Source of the DNA: Cordia subcordata
Taxonomy: Eukaryota > Streptophyta > Magnoliopsida > Boraginales > Cordiaceae
DNA: 64,000 nucleotides
Assembly (NCBI GenBank): GCA_028554755.1
Contig: JAPTOF010000028.1
Coordinates: forward strand, 1,222,501-1,286,500
Direction: 5' to 3'
Shown here: positions 33,421 through 45,804 of the stretch, one piece after another
How the letters are laid out: every line of letters starts with the position of its first letter
How positions within the stretch are numbered: position 1 is the stretch's first letter
The notes under the pieces: generated by a model
What the model saw: only the letters and a program-made list of their open reading frames with translations
What the model was told of the DNA's origin: nothing
The model's database searches: none
Position numbers and translations under genes: made by a program

Positions 33421-34118
33421 CCAAAGGGGGGAATTTGCGCCAATTTAACAACTTTCTATTAACTCTAATGGAATTACTAGTAGTAGGGGCTAATGCAACG
33501 TTTTTTAAATTATAGGGGTTTTTCAATGAGTTTTTAAAATACAGGGGGTTTTATTGACTTTCACAAAACACAGGGGATAAAATGCATTTTATTCTTTTTT
33601 TTTTAAGATAAAACTTCGAAAAATAGACATTTTTCAAGTGTTATTAAAAGTGTGCTTTTTTTTTTCTTTTATAAGCAAGTCTAAATGGATCCTTCAAACC
33701 TTTAACAAAAAGTTCAAGGATTAAACATGACATAATATGCCTAATTACCTTAGCATTGTAAGTGATAACTTGATTTATTTATGAAAAAGGAAATTGTTGT
33801 CGCCTTCATGTAAATACAACAATGATTTATTCAATTAGACGAATCCAACTTCATTCATTGAATCTGTTAACTTTCTTTCACATAATCTTACTTTATTTTG
33901 CTAAACGATATTATACTTTATTATAATTAAAATTTTTAATATTATTGATATTTTTAATTAAATTTCAACTTCCAACCTTAATTTTCTAGCTTTACCCCCT
34001 GCCTATTCATCCAATACAGGTTCATCCTTGGCAAATAAAGTAATTTTTGACATCAAACAGATCGAGAACTTAAGAGTTTTCAATAAATATGAAACATTTT
34101 TCACGGTAATAGTTACAA

Positions 34119-34150
<32 letters not shown>

Positions 34151-34398
34151 AGAAGCTGGATATTACCTAACAATAATATAACATATACTCCTCTAATGGG
34201 GGGGGGGGTATAAAATAAACAAAAACGTGAGTGGTTTGCACATATAATTTGAGCTATGTCCCCACTTAATTGATATTTTATGATTTAGGTGAAAACTCTC
34301 TTAGTTTGTACAATATGGAAATTTGTATATCGTGAAAAAAAATGTATACAGTGTCAATTGTCATCCACGTGAAAGGAGACCTTATATTGTGATCCCTT
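33421..34398. other. AT-rich intergenic stretch
   Basis: No gene. Bases 33500-33590 carry an aggggtttttca / cagggggttttattgac motif that looks like part of a dispersed plant repeat. A (TG)n run lies at 34127-34150 and a poly-G run at 34199-34208. Confidence 0.4.
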
Positions 34399-35096
34399 AC
34401 AAGGTGTTCCTTCATTAAGTATTATGTTCCTTCATGTATTAAAAAAAAAAAAAGAAGAAGAAGAAAAAAGAAAACAGCTCAGCAGCACAACGCGCATGAA
34501 CAGTACTCTCTATTTGTTCATTACCTTACGACTATTTGTTCACTGACTATTTTTTCATTAGCCCACAACTATTTGTTTATTACCCCACGATTATTTGTTC
34601 ACTGACTATTTGTTCATTTTCTACAACTATTTGTTCATTAGCCTTCAACTATTTGTTCACCGACTTCATAATACAGAACACACAAAGAAACACACATTCA
34701 CGCACACACACACATACTCTCTCGCAGAACACACATACAAACACATACATACAAGGGCGATAAGCAATGTGATGACGAAGAAATTAGGAGAATAGGCAAG
34801 CAAAACCTCACCATAGTTGTTCTTCTTTGAACAAAAATATAGATCTGTGCAAAGCTTCACCATCACAATCTTTGTGTGTGCATAAGTGTGTGTTTGGGTG
34901 TATGTGTGAGTGTGTGTTTATGTGTTGGTGTGTGTGCGTGAGCATGTGTTTGTGTGTTGGTGTGTGTTCGTTTGTGTTTATAAGTATGAGTATGTGTTTA
35001 TGTGTGTGAAGTGAGGGAGATGATGATCAGATCTAGATCTGATATTTTTTTTCTCTCTAAAACATGAGTGCACTTATCTATAAAGGAGTACCTTGT
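34399..35096. mobile_element. TIR element carrying a minisatellite and complementary CA and GT arms
   Basis: The left end ACAAGGTGTTCCTTCATTAA and the complement of the right end, ACAAGGTACTCCTTTATAGA, are imperfect inverted repeats. Inside lie about eight diverged copies of a roughly 20-bp unit (ctatttgttcattag) at 34510-34665, a CA-rich arm (34678-34755) and a GT-rich arm (34872-35005). The two arms are complementary and could fold into a long imperfect hairpin. Confidence 0.5.
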
Positions 35097-35387
35097 GAAA
35101 AATCATGGTATAATTTGCTGACATCATTAATATGGCCAGCACGTAAATATTTATTTGACTAAACTAAGCGTCAAATACATTATTTTCCCTAAATATTATC
35201 GACTAAATTGGTCAACTTAGGAACAATAGAAAAGAAACACACAATTATTTAATATGCATGGACCAAATTTGTCAGTTTGGTCAAAATATGTAGCAGACTG
35301 GGTAATTTTTCTTGCTTGGATTAATATATCATGAAAATGTGCAATTTAACTAAATTATATTAAATTCTTAAAATAAATACACTACTT

Positions 35388-36510
35388 ATGCAATTCAATC
35401 GTCAAATTTTCTCCATTCTCAGAAACTGTAAACTTAAGATTGTCTTACCATTTTTTATTTTACAACATATATTACACATTAGTGTGAAAGGTGGTGGTAA
35501 GATAACAATCCCTGGATATGGCATGACCCTCGTGTACATCATTGGTCACTTCTATATCAAATTCAAAGAACTGGTTAAGAAATTTTGCTTGGAACTTTGA
35601 TATGCAATATATGAATTTAATAGGCATTTACTGGTATAATAGAGTACCAATAAACTGTGAAACTTATAGAATTTTGTCCAATGATATTAAAGAGTCAATT
35701 AAGCAAAGGGCTAGGAATGAAACCATTTTCAGTAGACTAGTCTTTGGACCTGAGGCTCAACATGTAGATGAAGTTTAGGAGGCCTTAGATAATGCAGAGA
35801 GAGAGGAGCAAGATAGAGAAAGCAGGGTTGAAATGTATCTTCCAGGCATGATCCCTATGAAAATGAGTTCTTTAGAAGAAGATATGGCTCCTGAAGATGT
35901 TACATTTAGGAGAGTCTTGAGACCATCGCAGGTAGAGGCTTATGTTGAAGATTAAAGACGTGCTAAGATGCGAAGAAGTGCAGGCTCCAATTTCATGGCT
36001 CAAGAAGAAGACCCATCAATCATGGCTCAAATTGTCTCTCAACTGCAAACTTTGAGTACACGAATGGGTAAGATCAAGACTACAATGGGTGGATGGAATG
36101 CACAGTGGGTGGACCTTTTAGAATGAAGGAAGCACATTGATTTCGAGAGGAAGCACATTGATTCCGAGATTGCAGGGATGCTCTCAGATATAAAGAAACA
36201 CTTCTTGGACCCCAGTGATAGTGCTCCTTGAGTTCACCACAGCCTTTTTTATAAAATTTTTCATGCACTTCCTTTAACCTTCATTAACTCAATTTACTTT
36301 CATTGTTTTACTATTTGGAACAACTTATGGTCTACTTGATAATAGTTTAGCTTGCTACTCTTGATGATAGTTTAGCCATTTTGGATCGGATGTTAGTCTG
36401 GCTGGCAGCACTTTTGAATTGCTAATACTTTGTGCTTTTGGATATTAATTTTCTTTTCTTCTTATGATCTTATCAATTTTGGTGATGCCAAAAGGGGGAG
36501 AAAGAAAAGT
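35388..36510 (+). pseudogene. Sirevirus env-like ORF remnant with polypurine tract
   Basis: Frames on the plus strand give IPGYGMTLVYIIGHFYIKF, resembling the LPYGM...IF.HF block of Sirevirus env-like ORFs. A polar, Glu-rich region and a heptad-like tail (IVSQLQTLSTRMGKI) follow, with several stops. Bases 36484-36510 contain gatgccaaaagggggagaaa, the polypurine motif also seen at 3318. No LTR follows in recognisable form. It is an old fragment of the same type of element as at 1-5288. Confidence 0.55.
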
Positions 36511-39504
36511 GTGTTGATGAAAGTTTGTGATAGTTTTGATGTTTACATGTTTGTGTATATAAAATTTTCGAAAATTCTTCTTATGGCCCCTCCCACTAAT
36601 TTTCTCTTCTTTTCTTTTCTTTGAAATTATTCTCATAATAAATTTTTTGAATATATTTTTCTATATGGATTATATTTCAATGATTAATTTTTCATAACAA
36701 ATAACAATTTTAGCAAATTTAACGAATAAATTTCAATAAACCTTAATTTATTTGTTTTGTTAGTTAGGTACATAGAATAATTTTTTTTTTGGTAAGATAA
36801 ATTTAAGAAATTCATAAATTTTAGATAGCTTTTTCATAGATAATTTATTCATTAAAGGAGTGTTTTTGTATATTATTTATTTTTAGTTTTGCCTAGAAAA
36901 ATTCACAAAGGAGAGAAGAACCTAATTTAATTGACTAAATTAGTAAACTTTTTTCTTAAATAATTTTATATTATTTTGATAAATATTATTTTTTATATTT
37001 GTTTATGTTTTAAAAAAATCTAACTATATTTATATTATATGCCCTCTCTCACATTAGAAGAGAGAAAGACTTATTTTTTAATTTAATCTTGACAATGATT
37101 TATATTCAAATATGTATATAGGTCTTGGCCTCCTGAAAAAAATTTTCTAGTTCTACCCCTGTTCCTAACGTCCCCCGTGAGGTCGTGACCAGCCTGGTCT
37201 ATCCTCTCCGTGTTGGTCATGCCCATATCAGTAAGCTTTTCAAACTTGGTTTTGTGTGTTTTGATGGTGGTGACAGAAGAGGTGGTAAAACAAGTGATAA
37301 TTGGTTCAACATAACCACAAAAATCTTCTCAAAGTTAAAGAACTGAAATTTTCTTTTGAAAAAATAAAGATTAGGTACTAGGATTGAAACATGGAGCAAA
37401 GTTCTAGAAGGGTAATGGAGAGGCCCACAGGAGCAAATATCCTCGCGTTTGCATGGTTTGGTGCCCATGGGCTTGAACATTGAATTGCATGTACGTAACA
37501 GCAATGTGCCCAGTAGAAATTACTTTGCTAAGCTCTTCAGAAGCTTGTATCCATAATATGAATAGGTTTCACTTGATGACAGTTCATCTTTTTGGAATTG
37601 CTATACCAGAGGTGTTCTTGCCATTGCTGATTTTGCCTTTAAAACCCGACTCTAATACCATGTACCAAGCGTAGTAACACAAGATCTTACATATTGGTAA
37701 TAAATCAATATGGAACAATTGAATCCTTCCAACACCTATAATTGGAAACTTGTTTGTTAAATATGTCAAATCTTGTACAAACCAAGAATGTGGATTTTTA
37801 TGAAAGAATTGCCTTCTTGCAAGCATAAAGTCATCTGTTAAAATATATTATAGGCTTATTGGTGTAATGATATGTCATATCTCTTGAACGTGAAAGATCT
37901 CGATATCAATTCTTAGTAAGTTTAAGGTGTCTCGACCTCAAAGTGCCCTTGACCACTTATAACTTACATCAAACAATATAAATAGTTCAAGTCATTTCTG
38001 AAAAGAAATAATCGACATTTTTTATTAGACATTCTAATTATTATATTTTTCTCTTGCAAATGCCAATTGACTTGGCTTTTCTGAGAAGCATCCATGATAT
38101 GTTTAAAGTTTCTAGACTTATTATTTGTAAGCATATTAGAGCTAATTATACATATGTACTATTTGGAAATATGAGCATGAGTTTTGAGTCTATGGTTTGG
38201 AAGATTACATCTATAGGGGAATTACATTATTTAGACATCGTGCAACTCCATAGGGGAATAAATCTCACATGGATGGATACATCAAAACTCCAAATGCATA
38301 TATACAATAACTAATGCAAATTGCCAGGTACTCCAAAGTGGTTCTGTGCTGTTGTCCAAGTTGATGTACTGACAACTTAGATCCTGCAAGAAATGTATCA
38401 AAAACCACTGGAACATTGACGCTGCTGTGGTCTTGGTCAACGATAACGAGGCTTCTGCAATTGCTTGTTTACTGGCCATTCACTCAAATCATACTTGAAT
38501 CTGATTCAATTCAAGTTTGTGAATTAAAACACAATTAAGTTAACTAGCGAGCTGGATTTTGTGTAAAATTAAATGTCAATATAAGTTAATTTCTAAAAAA
38601 TATGTACATGATACATGTATATTCTAACTAACAATGATTCAAAGGTAAAGTACAGAAGCCCCCGCTTTAGCTCTCAAATTTTAAAATGTTATTACTATAA
38701 TTTATATAATTATAAAAAAACAAATATCAAATTTAGTTTTGCTTTTCACCCAAAAAAAATAATTAAGAAAAAGGCCCATAATTGATCTCTAATAAGTTTA
38801 ATTTCATTCTGTCAACTAATTAGTCAACAACACAAACACTATCGTTAGTTGCTCAAAGATTGAAGGTTTCTTTATTTATTTATTTATATTTTGGATCTAA
38901 AGTTCTAAGAGAAATTGTGTTGGTAAAAGATAATGCAGCAATTTGGTATGTCTATTCTCAATTATATAAAAGGACTAGATTCTTTTCCTTTCAAATGCAT
39001 GTATTACCTATTGTTAATATAATGAATAAATACGTCAATATCCTTTCTACAAATTTAAACTTTTTGCTGAAACGATGAATCTAAATGGTATTAGTGCCTA
39101 AAAACCCAGCTGTCCCAAGTTAAAAATTCACCATACCCATTTACAACACTAAAATTGTTCACATGCAAGACTCAAAAATAAACTTCATTTACATGTGAGA
39201 GGGCATCTTTATACAATAAAGAAATACATTAAGGACATGTTAATAAAATAAATAAATACATCAATACACCAATATCCTCTCAATAATTTTAAGCTTTAGA
39301 CGGGGTGGTAATTTTAACACATATAAAATAATATTAATAATTCCAATAATTGATGTTTAATTGGAAAGAAGTTTTTCAAAATTAAAATTAATAAAATCTT
39401 ACCTAAGTCAATAAAGCCTCAAAAAAGATCAAACAAATTCATTTAATGTCGATATAGAAAGAAATGTTAAAAGAAATTGTTATAAGAATTTAATTAATAA
39501 ACTA
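36511..39504. other. Decayed AT-rich sequence, no supported gene
   Basis: Nothing complete is present. Minus-strand 38479-38285 resembles a heavily mutated copia RNase H stretch (FQWFLIHFLQDLS, then HLEF), at low confidence. A minus-strand TGGTATTAGAGTCGGG near 37660 resembles an initiator-Met primer site but has no matching LTR pair. The rest is low-complexity. Confidence 0.35.
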
Positions 39505-40450
39505 CTGCACTTTCATCTGTGCTTCGCACAGATTTATTTTCTGGTAGAAAATATTAAATTAATTTGAATTTATTTATTTCTAATAGAATATGAAGAATTT
39601 AGTCATGAATATTTTGTGCTTTACATGGATATTTTTAACATTTGAAATTCACAAATGAAAAATACTTTAAAGCGTTTAAGCATTAATTAATTAGTAATTA
39701 AATTTCTAAACTAAAACAAATATATATGTGTGTGTATATATATATATGTATATACATACATACATATATATATATATATACATATATATGATAAGAAATG
39801 AACCTTTTTAAATTAATTAATTGATAATTAAAATTTTAAATTAAAACTAAGAATATATATCCATAATAGATAATAAGTGAACCTTTTGGAATTCACAAAT
39901 GAATTATATATTAAACATTAATTGATTGATTATTTAATTTTTCAACTGAAACTAATAATTTAATTATATTCACAAAGATAAAAATAATATAAATAAAATA
40001 AATAATAAATTATTTTATAAGCTAATAAATAAAATATCCATCGTTATATAAGTGTTAACATGATACTCTCATAATGTTCAAAAAATATTTTTTAATAGTA
40101 AACGTTAAACTTACTTGGATTTAATTTTTTGAAACTCACAATGAATATTCTTTTAAGAATTAATTTGATTGCAAATTAAATTTCTAATGCTAATAATATA
40201 TATATATATATATATACATAATAGATAAAAAATAATTTTTTTAAAATTTCCAAATGAATTTAATCCTAAGCATTAATTAATTAACTATTTAATATTTCAA
40301 TTAAAGTTAATAATGTATATTCATAATTATAAGAAATAATAAAAAATAAATAACTATCCATATAAGCACTGACGTGACACTTTCAGAATAATAAAACATG
40401 AAACTCTCACAATACTTAAGAAAATATAACTTTTATATATAGTATAAATT
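39505..40450 (-). mobile_element. Non-autonomous Helitron, about 0.95 kb
   Basis: On the minus strand it starts near 40450 with TTTATACTATATATAAAAG (expected TC start mutated). It ends near 39505 with the hairpin ATCTGTGC-GAA-GCACAGAT (39515-39533) shortly before GCAGTAG|T, close to CTRR|T. The interior is AT-rich, with (TA)n runs at 39740-39790 and 40196-40215. Confidence 0.55.
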
Positions 40451-40686
40451 TGTATCTCAAAAACTTATAAAAATAAACTTCAAATAAGATTTCTAAAATG
40501 TTTCATATCACATGTTGATTTTAGGCCTCTGAACCTATAAGTCGCTCGTGATCGATTCTAACGTTAAATGGTGATAATAAGGTGTTTGACCCGAAATAGT
40601 GAAAACCATGACAATACATAAAAAGGAAGCACAAGAGCCCACTGCAACACTGTCATGGTTTTCCCTTTTCTCTTTCCTTTTCTTAA

Positions 40687-41527
40687 GAGCCCGTTTGGCT
40701 AAGTTTACTTTAAGTGCTTATAAGTAACTTGTATTTATGAGCAAAAAAGTTACTTATGAACAAGTAATAAATAAGTGGAGATGTATTTAGATAATATGTT
40801 TTTATAAGTTGTTAACATGTTTGGTAAATAAACGCTTATAAGCGGTAGTAGTAATTATAATAATAACTGAAAAGGACATATCATTAATTAAAAATTATCA
40901 AAAAGTGAACTTTTTAAGGGCAAAAAATCTTTACAAATGGTCAAATTCACCAACTTATAAGCTGCAAAAAAAATACTTCCTCTATCCCATGTTGAAGTCC
41001 CAGTTTTGATCTTTTTTTAATTCCAAAATAAGAGCCTCATTTGACTCTACTCAATTTTGTTTACACAAATTTACACATCGAGCTACGAACTATTCAATGT
41101 AATTAGACATCTTATTAAATGTTCTGCATTGGTTTATCGTTAAACTATTCCCAAAACTCTTAATTTGACAGCTTCCAAGCAACTATAGTTAATTGTGCAA
41201 TTTTTTTCCAATGGATTAACACTAAACATGAAGCAATTTTTTTCCAAGCAACTGAATACAGAGCATTAAAATTCTTATCTAGAGAAATAAAACTTGTAGT
41301 ATTTAATGAATCAACACTTAAAATATTGATTAACTTAATACGTGTGAAATGTCAAAACTGGATCTTTAAATTGGATGGAGGGAGTAGGTTGGTATGAGGA
41401 GCTTTTCTTTTATGAGCTTATAACCTCCTACAAGTAGCTGAAAAGCTCACTTACTAAAAATGTAAATTTTTCTTTTTGATTTACAACAACTAATTTGGCC
41501 AGCTTATAAGCTTAGCCAAACGGAATC
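40687..41527. mobile_element. Tourist-like MITE with nested Stowaway
   Basis: Ends GAGCCCGTTTGGCTAAG and the complement of GATTCCGTTTGGCTAAG are inverted repeats. Flanks TAA (40684-40686) and CAA (41528-41530) fit a mutated 3-bp duplication. The Stowaway at 40976-41384 interrupts it. Confidence 0.7.
40976..41384. mobile_element. Stowaway-like MITE (Tc1/mariner), 409 bp
   Basis: The left end CTTCCTCTATCCCA and the complement of the right end CTCCCTCCATCCAA match the Stowaway consensus CTCCCTCCGTCCC. TA flanks both sides (40974-40975, 41385-41386). Subterminal gttttgatc is also inverted. Confidence 0.85.
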
Positions 41528-41954
41528 CAACGCATGTGAAAGCACCTTTTGTTTTGTTTGTTTGCAATTGCAACACTGAGGTCGTTTTCATGTATCCAGT
41601 GAAGGGGGATTCCAAAGACTTTTCCAACAGTTTAACAAACCCGTGACACTTTTATGATTCTCTGCTTGTCTTGTCCGCTAATGAAAAATGTAATCCTCTT
41701 TGGAAATTCACATGCAGCTACATGAAAACAGACAAAACCTCGTACATCATACACACAAATATTTATTTCCATTGGCTTGCTCAAAATGCCCTTCACCAAA
41801 ACCATGTTCCTTGTTGTTTAGAATTGAAATATGTGATCCTAATTAGAAAATTTAATTGCAGCACTTAAATTTTATTGGAATGTACTAGTTTGAAGTAGGA
41901 TGTAATAAAATTGGAGTATAGCCATATATTAATATTGGCATACATGTTAATTTG

Positions 41955-42414
41955 TGTTAAGAATCATTGAGATTTTATCATAAAAACTAATTGGTTAATA
42001 TGAGTAGTAGGCTAAGACCTTATAAGGTGGCCTTATATTTTTATGATTTTTCCATGTGGAAGGAATGTATATTCCAAAGCCCCCTCACATGTGACTCACA
42101 ACGAGAGCCAAGAAACGCCAAGAATAAGTGCTGAAACGAGCCAAGAACCAAAAATAGATGCTCAAACGAGCCAAAGAATATGCTCAAACGAGCCAAAAAA
42201 CCAAGAATAGACATTCAAACAAGCCAAAGTACAAAGATAGGTTACACATGAAGAATGAGAGACTGGCCAAGACTTAATTCTAATACCATGTGAAGAATCA
42301 CTAGGATTCCATCACAAAAATAAAATTGGTTAATATAAAGAGTAGCTTAGGACCTTATAAGATAGTTTCATATTTTTATGATTTTTACATATAGGAAGAA
42401 TGTATATTCTAACA
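41955..42414 (-). mobile_element. TRIM-like miniature LTR retrotransposon, 460 bp
   Basis: Two direct repeats of about 125 bp (41955-42079 and 42289-42414) start TGTTAGAATATAC and end TTCTTCACA on the minus strand. Right after the 5' repeat is TGGTATTAGAATTAAG, an initiator-Met-type primer site. Just before the 3' repeat is the purine tract GTGAGGGGGC. The 200-bp interior has no ORF but about four copies of a 33-bp unit (ttggctcgtttgagcat). I see no clear target duplication. Confidence 0.65.
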
Positions 42415-42811
42415 CTCTAAAAAATAGTGCTTGTATAGCATGGAATACGAAGTATTAGGTCAACATATAGTAATCTTTACTGGTTCTGTAGAATTCTTTG
42501 AATATCTCTGCGTTTTAGTTCCAAAAATTAATTAGCTCCCCACGAAAAAATATAGTTGTGAAATTTTATGTTAGATCCTTCAATTGGTAAAAAAATATAT
42601 ATATTCATCTCTAATATATTGAGAGATAGTCATGAACAAATTGTGCTGCAGGTGAATAATTTAAATGCTAATGTAATTTTTCAAGAAGTGTGGTCATCCT
42701 TTGAGAATAGATATTGGTTGTGTGTATGAGATGTTTTGAATGAGACCGTAGACATTGATTATGGGTATGAGATCATGTTAATTAGCTGCTCTAAGACGTT
42801 TGAATTACCTT

Positions 42812-43060
42812 TTTTCAAAAGTGCTTTTCTAACAACTTTTAAAAAATAACTTTTTTGAGAAGCTGAAAATTCTGGTCTCTAAAACAAACTGCACTTGGGC
42901 TTTTTTTAGAGTTTCATGTTGTACTTGGGCTTTTTTTAGAGTTTCATCTTTTTTGGAAGCCAAATCAAATAGTTGTTGCAAATTTAATATAATGTTTTTA
43001 AGAAAAAAAAAATATTTTTTTTTAAAAGAACCAAAAGGCCAATCCAAACAGGCTTGTAAC
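42812..43060. mobile_element. MITE fragment (aagtgctttt family)
   Basis: Starts tcaaaagtgcttttctaac and ends gccaatccaaacaggctt. A related sequence lies at 62410-62600 (shared aagtgcttttt, gaaaattct, cagagtttcat). A 30-bp unit (cttgggctttttttagag) is tandemly duplicated inside this copy at 42894-42955. Confidence 0.5.
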
Positions 43061-43692
43061 CTCTTGACAGAAATAAAAATAATAACTTTTTGAGATATTG
43101 CTCTAAATATAATTATTGACTTAATAAATCAATTGCTTATTAAAATAATAACTCTTTGACGATTACTCGTCTAAATATGATGTGATTATTGACTGAATAG
43201 ATCAATTGTTATCAGCAGTAGTTGTCTGCAAACAAAATTTTTTAGCTTTTGTTACTTGGCACATTACCAAAGAGTTGGGCATTAGTTTGGTATAATATTC
43301 TACAAATTTTATTTTATTTTTTTCCTTTTCAAAACTTAAAATTATGGAGAAGAGTTTAAACATTTTTCCTATACATAAAATCGACACCAATTATGACCAT
43401 TGTTCTATAATAATACATTATGTCAAATAGGGTACCCTGAACATCACATTTAAGATGTGGACAGAGTAAACCTGCCACCTTTCACTAGAAAAATTATATG
43501 CTTTGTTATTTCCCTTGTGAGTAGGACAAGCAGTGAATCTACCTTGAGAATATAACTTTGTGTTACGAAGATGTAACCTACCTTTAATGTATTTTTTCAA
43601 GTCAGGTTAGAGAGAATGAGAAAACGTGTGTGTCAATTGTATTTCACCCTATCTCGTTTTGCGAGAGCACCACAAGAGTTGAGTTGAGATTA

Positions 43693-44473
43693 GGGCGCTG
43701 TTCGGCAACAGTGTTTTAACTAGTATTTAGTGTTTTGACTTGGTCAAAATACTATCTCCTCCCATTTTTGTTGTTCGGTAAAGCAGTGTTTTAGATAGTA
43801 TTTTTGGTTGAAATAGTGCTTAAAGTAGTGTTTCTGAAACGTTAATATTTTTAACGTTTCAGATAGTGGTTAGTGTTTCATTTTTTATTTTGATAATCTT
43901 ACCCTCTCTTCATTATCTTTTGGCAATTCTACCTACTATACAATCTCTTTCTACGGTTTTACATTTTCTTTCACAAGTATAAATCTAAAATAACGTAAAA
44001 AGCAATGTTAAATCCTATCTATATCAAAATATACTAAAAAAGTGTAAGTCTTATTCGTCCATTTTTTATTTTTCTTGACAAAATAAATTTTTGATCAATT
44101 AAAAAATATTTCTACAATAATAGCATTTTTGTAATATTAATAAAATTAATTTATCAAAAGTAATTTTATTATACTTTAATAATCAAATGTTATTACAAGA
44201 AACATATATTTAATTATGAAATAAATTATCTCATTTCAATAATAGTAATAATAATTATATTTATTATAACATAATAACAATGTCTTTTTTATGTCATTTT
44301 ACATTTATTAGCTAATCAAATAGCTAATTTTATCGAACACATATTATCCAATCATATAATCAAACAGCTATCCGCTAACAGCTAAAATACAGCAAATATT
44401 ATTTACTCGAACCACTCTCTACTACTTAAATAGCTATCAGCTACTCTAACAGTTAATTTTGCCAAACAGGCCC
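43693..44473. mobile_element. MITE with GGGC(G/C)CTGTT ends, 781 bp
   Basis: The left end TAGGGCGCTGTTCGGCAA and the complement of the right end TAGGGCCTGTTTGGCAA are inverted. Flanking TA is present on both sides, either as a target duplication or as part of the repeat. The superfamily is uncertain (Tourist-like or mariner-like). Confidence 0.6.
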
Positions 44474-44649
44474 TAGGTGTATGGTAAAAAACTTCTATTA
44501 AGGGTAGGGTGGAGTCTTTTGCCCCTTACCCCAGTGTAGGGACAACCCATCTTTCTTTAATATATTTATGTGTATATATATTTTTATTTTCTTTATCTAA
44601 CTATATAGTTTTATCGTTATAATTATTATATTAACTCAATTTTTTTTAA

Positions 44650-44770
44650 TCTGGAATTAAAAAATAAATTAAGTGGTTGAAATTATTTTTCCTATAAATA
44701 AAATCCAGGTTTAAATCCCATGGGGACAGGAGTTGAGTTGGGGGTAGGGGGCAAAAGAAAGAATGCGAAA
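44650..44770 (+). mobile_element. Old SINE copy, degenerate
   Basis: It shares aagtggttga, the B-box-like ccaggtttaaatccca and the tggggacagg...gggggtaggggg tail with the intact SINE at 46490-46614. Box B is mutated and I cannot see its target duplication. Confidence 0.5.
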
Positions 44771-45804
44771 TTTCTAATTTAGTGGTGAAAATTCTTTATG
44801 CAACTTTGAAGACTAAAATTCAGATCTCCTTAGCAACCCTTTTATTATATTTTTGTATTAGGATCAATTTGTGTTATTAATAGGTAGGAGTTTAACAAAT
44901 ACGGATTTTAACCTAGTCTTATCCCATTTTTTTTATCCCTTTGACCTTGTTGACTAGTATCTCATAGGTGTGGGGTGTATTTTTTTCATCTAATAGAGGA
45001 AGGGACAATGCCATACGTTTAGTCCAATACGAGTTATAGAATAGGGAGGGTAGGGTTTTCTATCAAGTGTCTAGTAGGGGTTAGTCACCCTACCCACCCC
45101 ATTGCCAAGACTAATTATACACAAAAAAATTTAATTAGTAGAATTGACAACCGACCATTCATAAAATTTGGCCATCAATTGATAAATTCTAGATACAATA
45201 ACTCTTCCCATCCCAAAACCACTATTTTTGGGGGGAGGGGGGAGAGGAGGTGCAGGCCAGGCAGAGTTCCCAAAACCACTTTAATTAGCAGAATTGACAA
45301 TCGACCGTTTATAAAATTTGACCATTAATTAATAAATTTTAGATACAATAATTCTTCCCATCCCAAGACCACGGGCGGGGGGTGGGGGCCGGGCAGAGTT
45401 CCCAAGACCACTATTCGTTGACAATAGGCGCGGTTTGTTCTTTGGCAATAATTGGTGTCCTTTCAAAATCAGAAGTTGCCGTTAGGGCCTAGAGAGGGGA
45501 TGATGAGGGCAATTTCGTCAAATAAATAAAAAGAATACAATATGAAAAACAAATAGCAAATGTTTCTTTGTCGTGATCGTGCCTTCTTGCATACAAATAG
45601 GCTCCTCTACGATTTAACGTTTTACAGATAATCTCTATATATACACATACATACATACATTATATATATATATATATAGACACACACATATACAAATGCA
45701 CATATATATTATGATATGGGCATGTGGTGAGTGTATTTCGTAGAGCTAAGCTTTGGATCTTCTCTTCTCCATAGCATTCTCACTGCTCCTCATAGCAACT
45801 GCAA
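44771..45804. other. Upstream region of the membrane protein gene, with tandem duplication
   Basis: Bases 45131-45284 and 45285-45430 are two copies of a roughly 150-bp unit (tagaattgacaaccgacc..., ttcccatccca..., ggcagagttcccaa). The proximal promoter has a TATA-rich stretch (ctctatatatacac, 45632-45645), an AT/CA microsatellite and a short leader before ATG 45805. Confidence 0.5.

Larger units (their letters stand above)
32367..37160. mobile_element. Possible large TIR element bounded by CAGGGGTAGAACTAG-type ends
   Basis: The left end reads TAGGGGGTAGAACTAG; the right end is the complement of CAGGGGTAGAACTAG at about 37146-37160. The upstream copy of the hAT target site (CAGG at 25846-25849) suggests the left terminus was originally CAGG, and that the hAT element jumped into it. 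I find no matching outer target duplication. The interior is non-coding apart from smaller elements and a Sirevirus remnant. These may be two related ends rather than one element. Confidence 0.4.

Noticed and set aside
34827..35009. Cysteine/valine-rich open frame
   Set aside because: It is the translation of a GT-rich simple repeat.
37640..37680. Minus-strand TGGTATTAGAGTCGGG as an LTR primer site
   Set aside because: No paired LTR, purine tract or retroelement domain could be tied to it.
38285..38479. Copia RNase H fragment
   Set aside because: Only a loose resemblance with no catalytic residues. Mentioned in the spacer entry, not called.
42829..43047. Minus-strand Lys/Phe-rich open frame
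   Set aside because: It lies in a MITE and repeats because of a 30-bp tandem duplication.
43418..43600. Minus-strand 60-codon open frame
   Set aside because: No recognisable motif; the length is expected by chance in AT-rich DNA.
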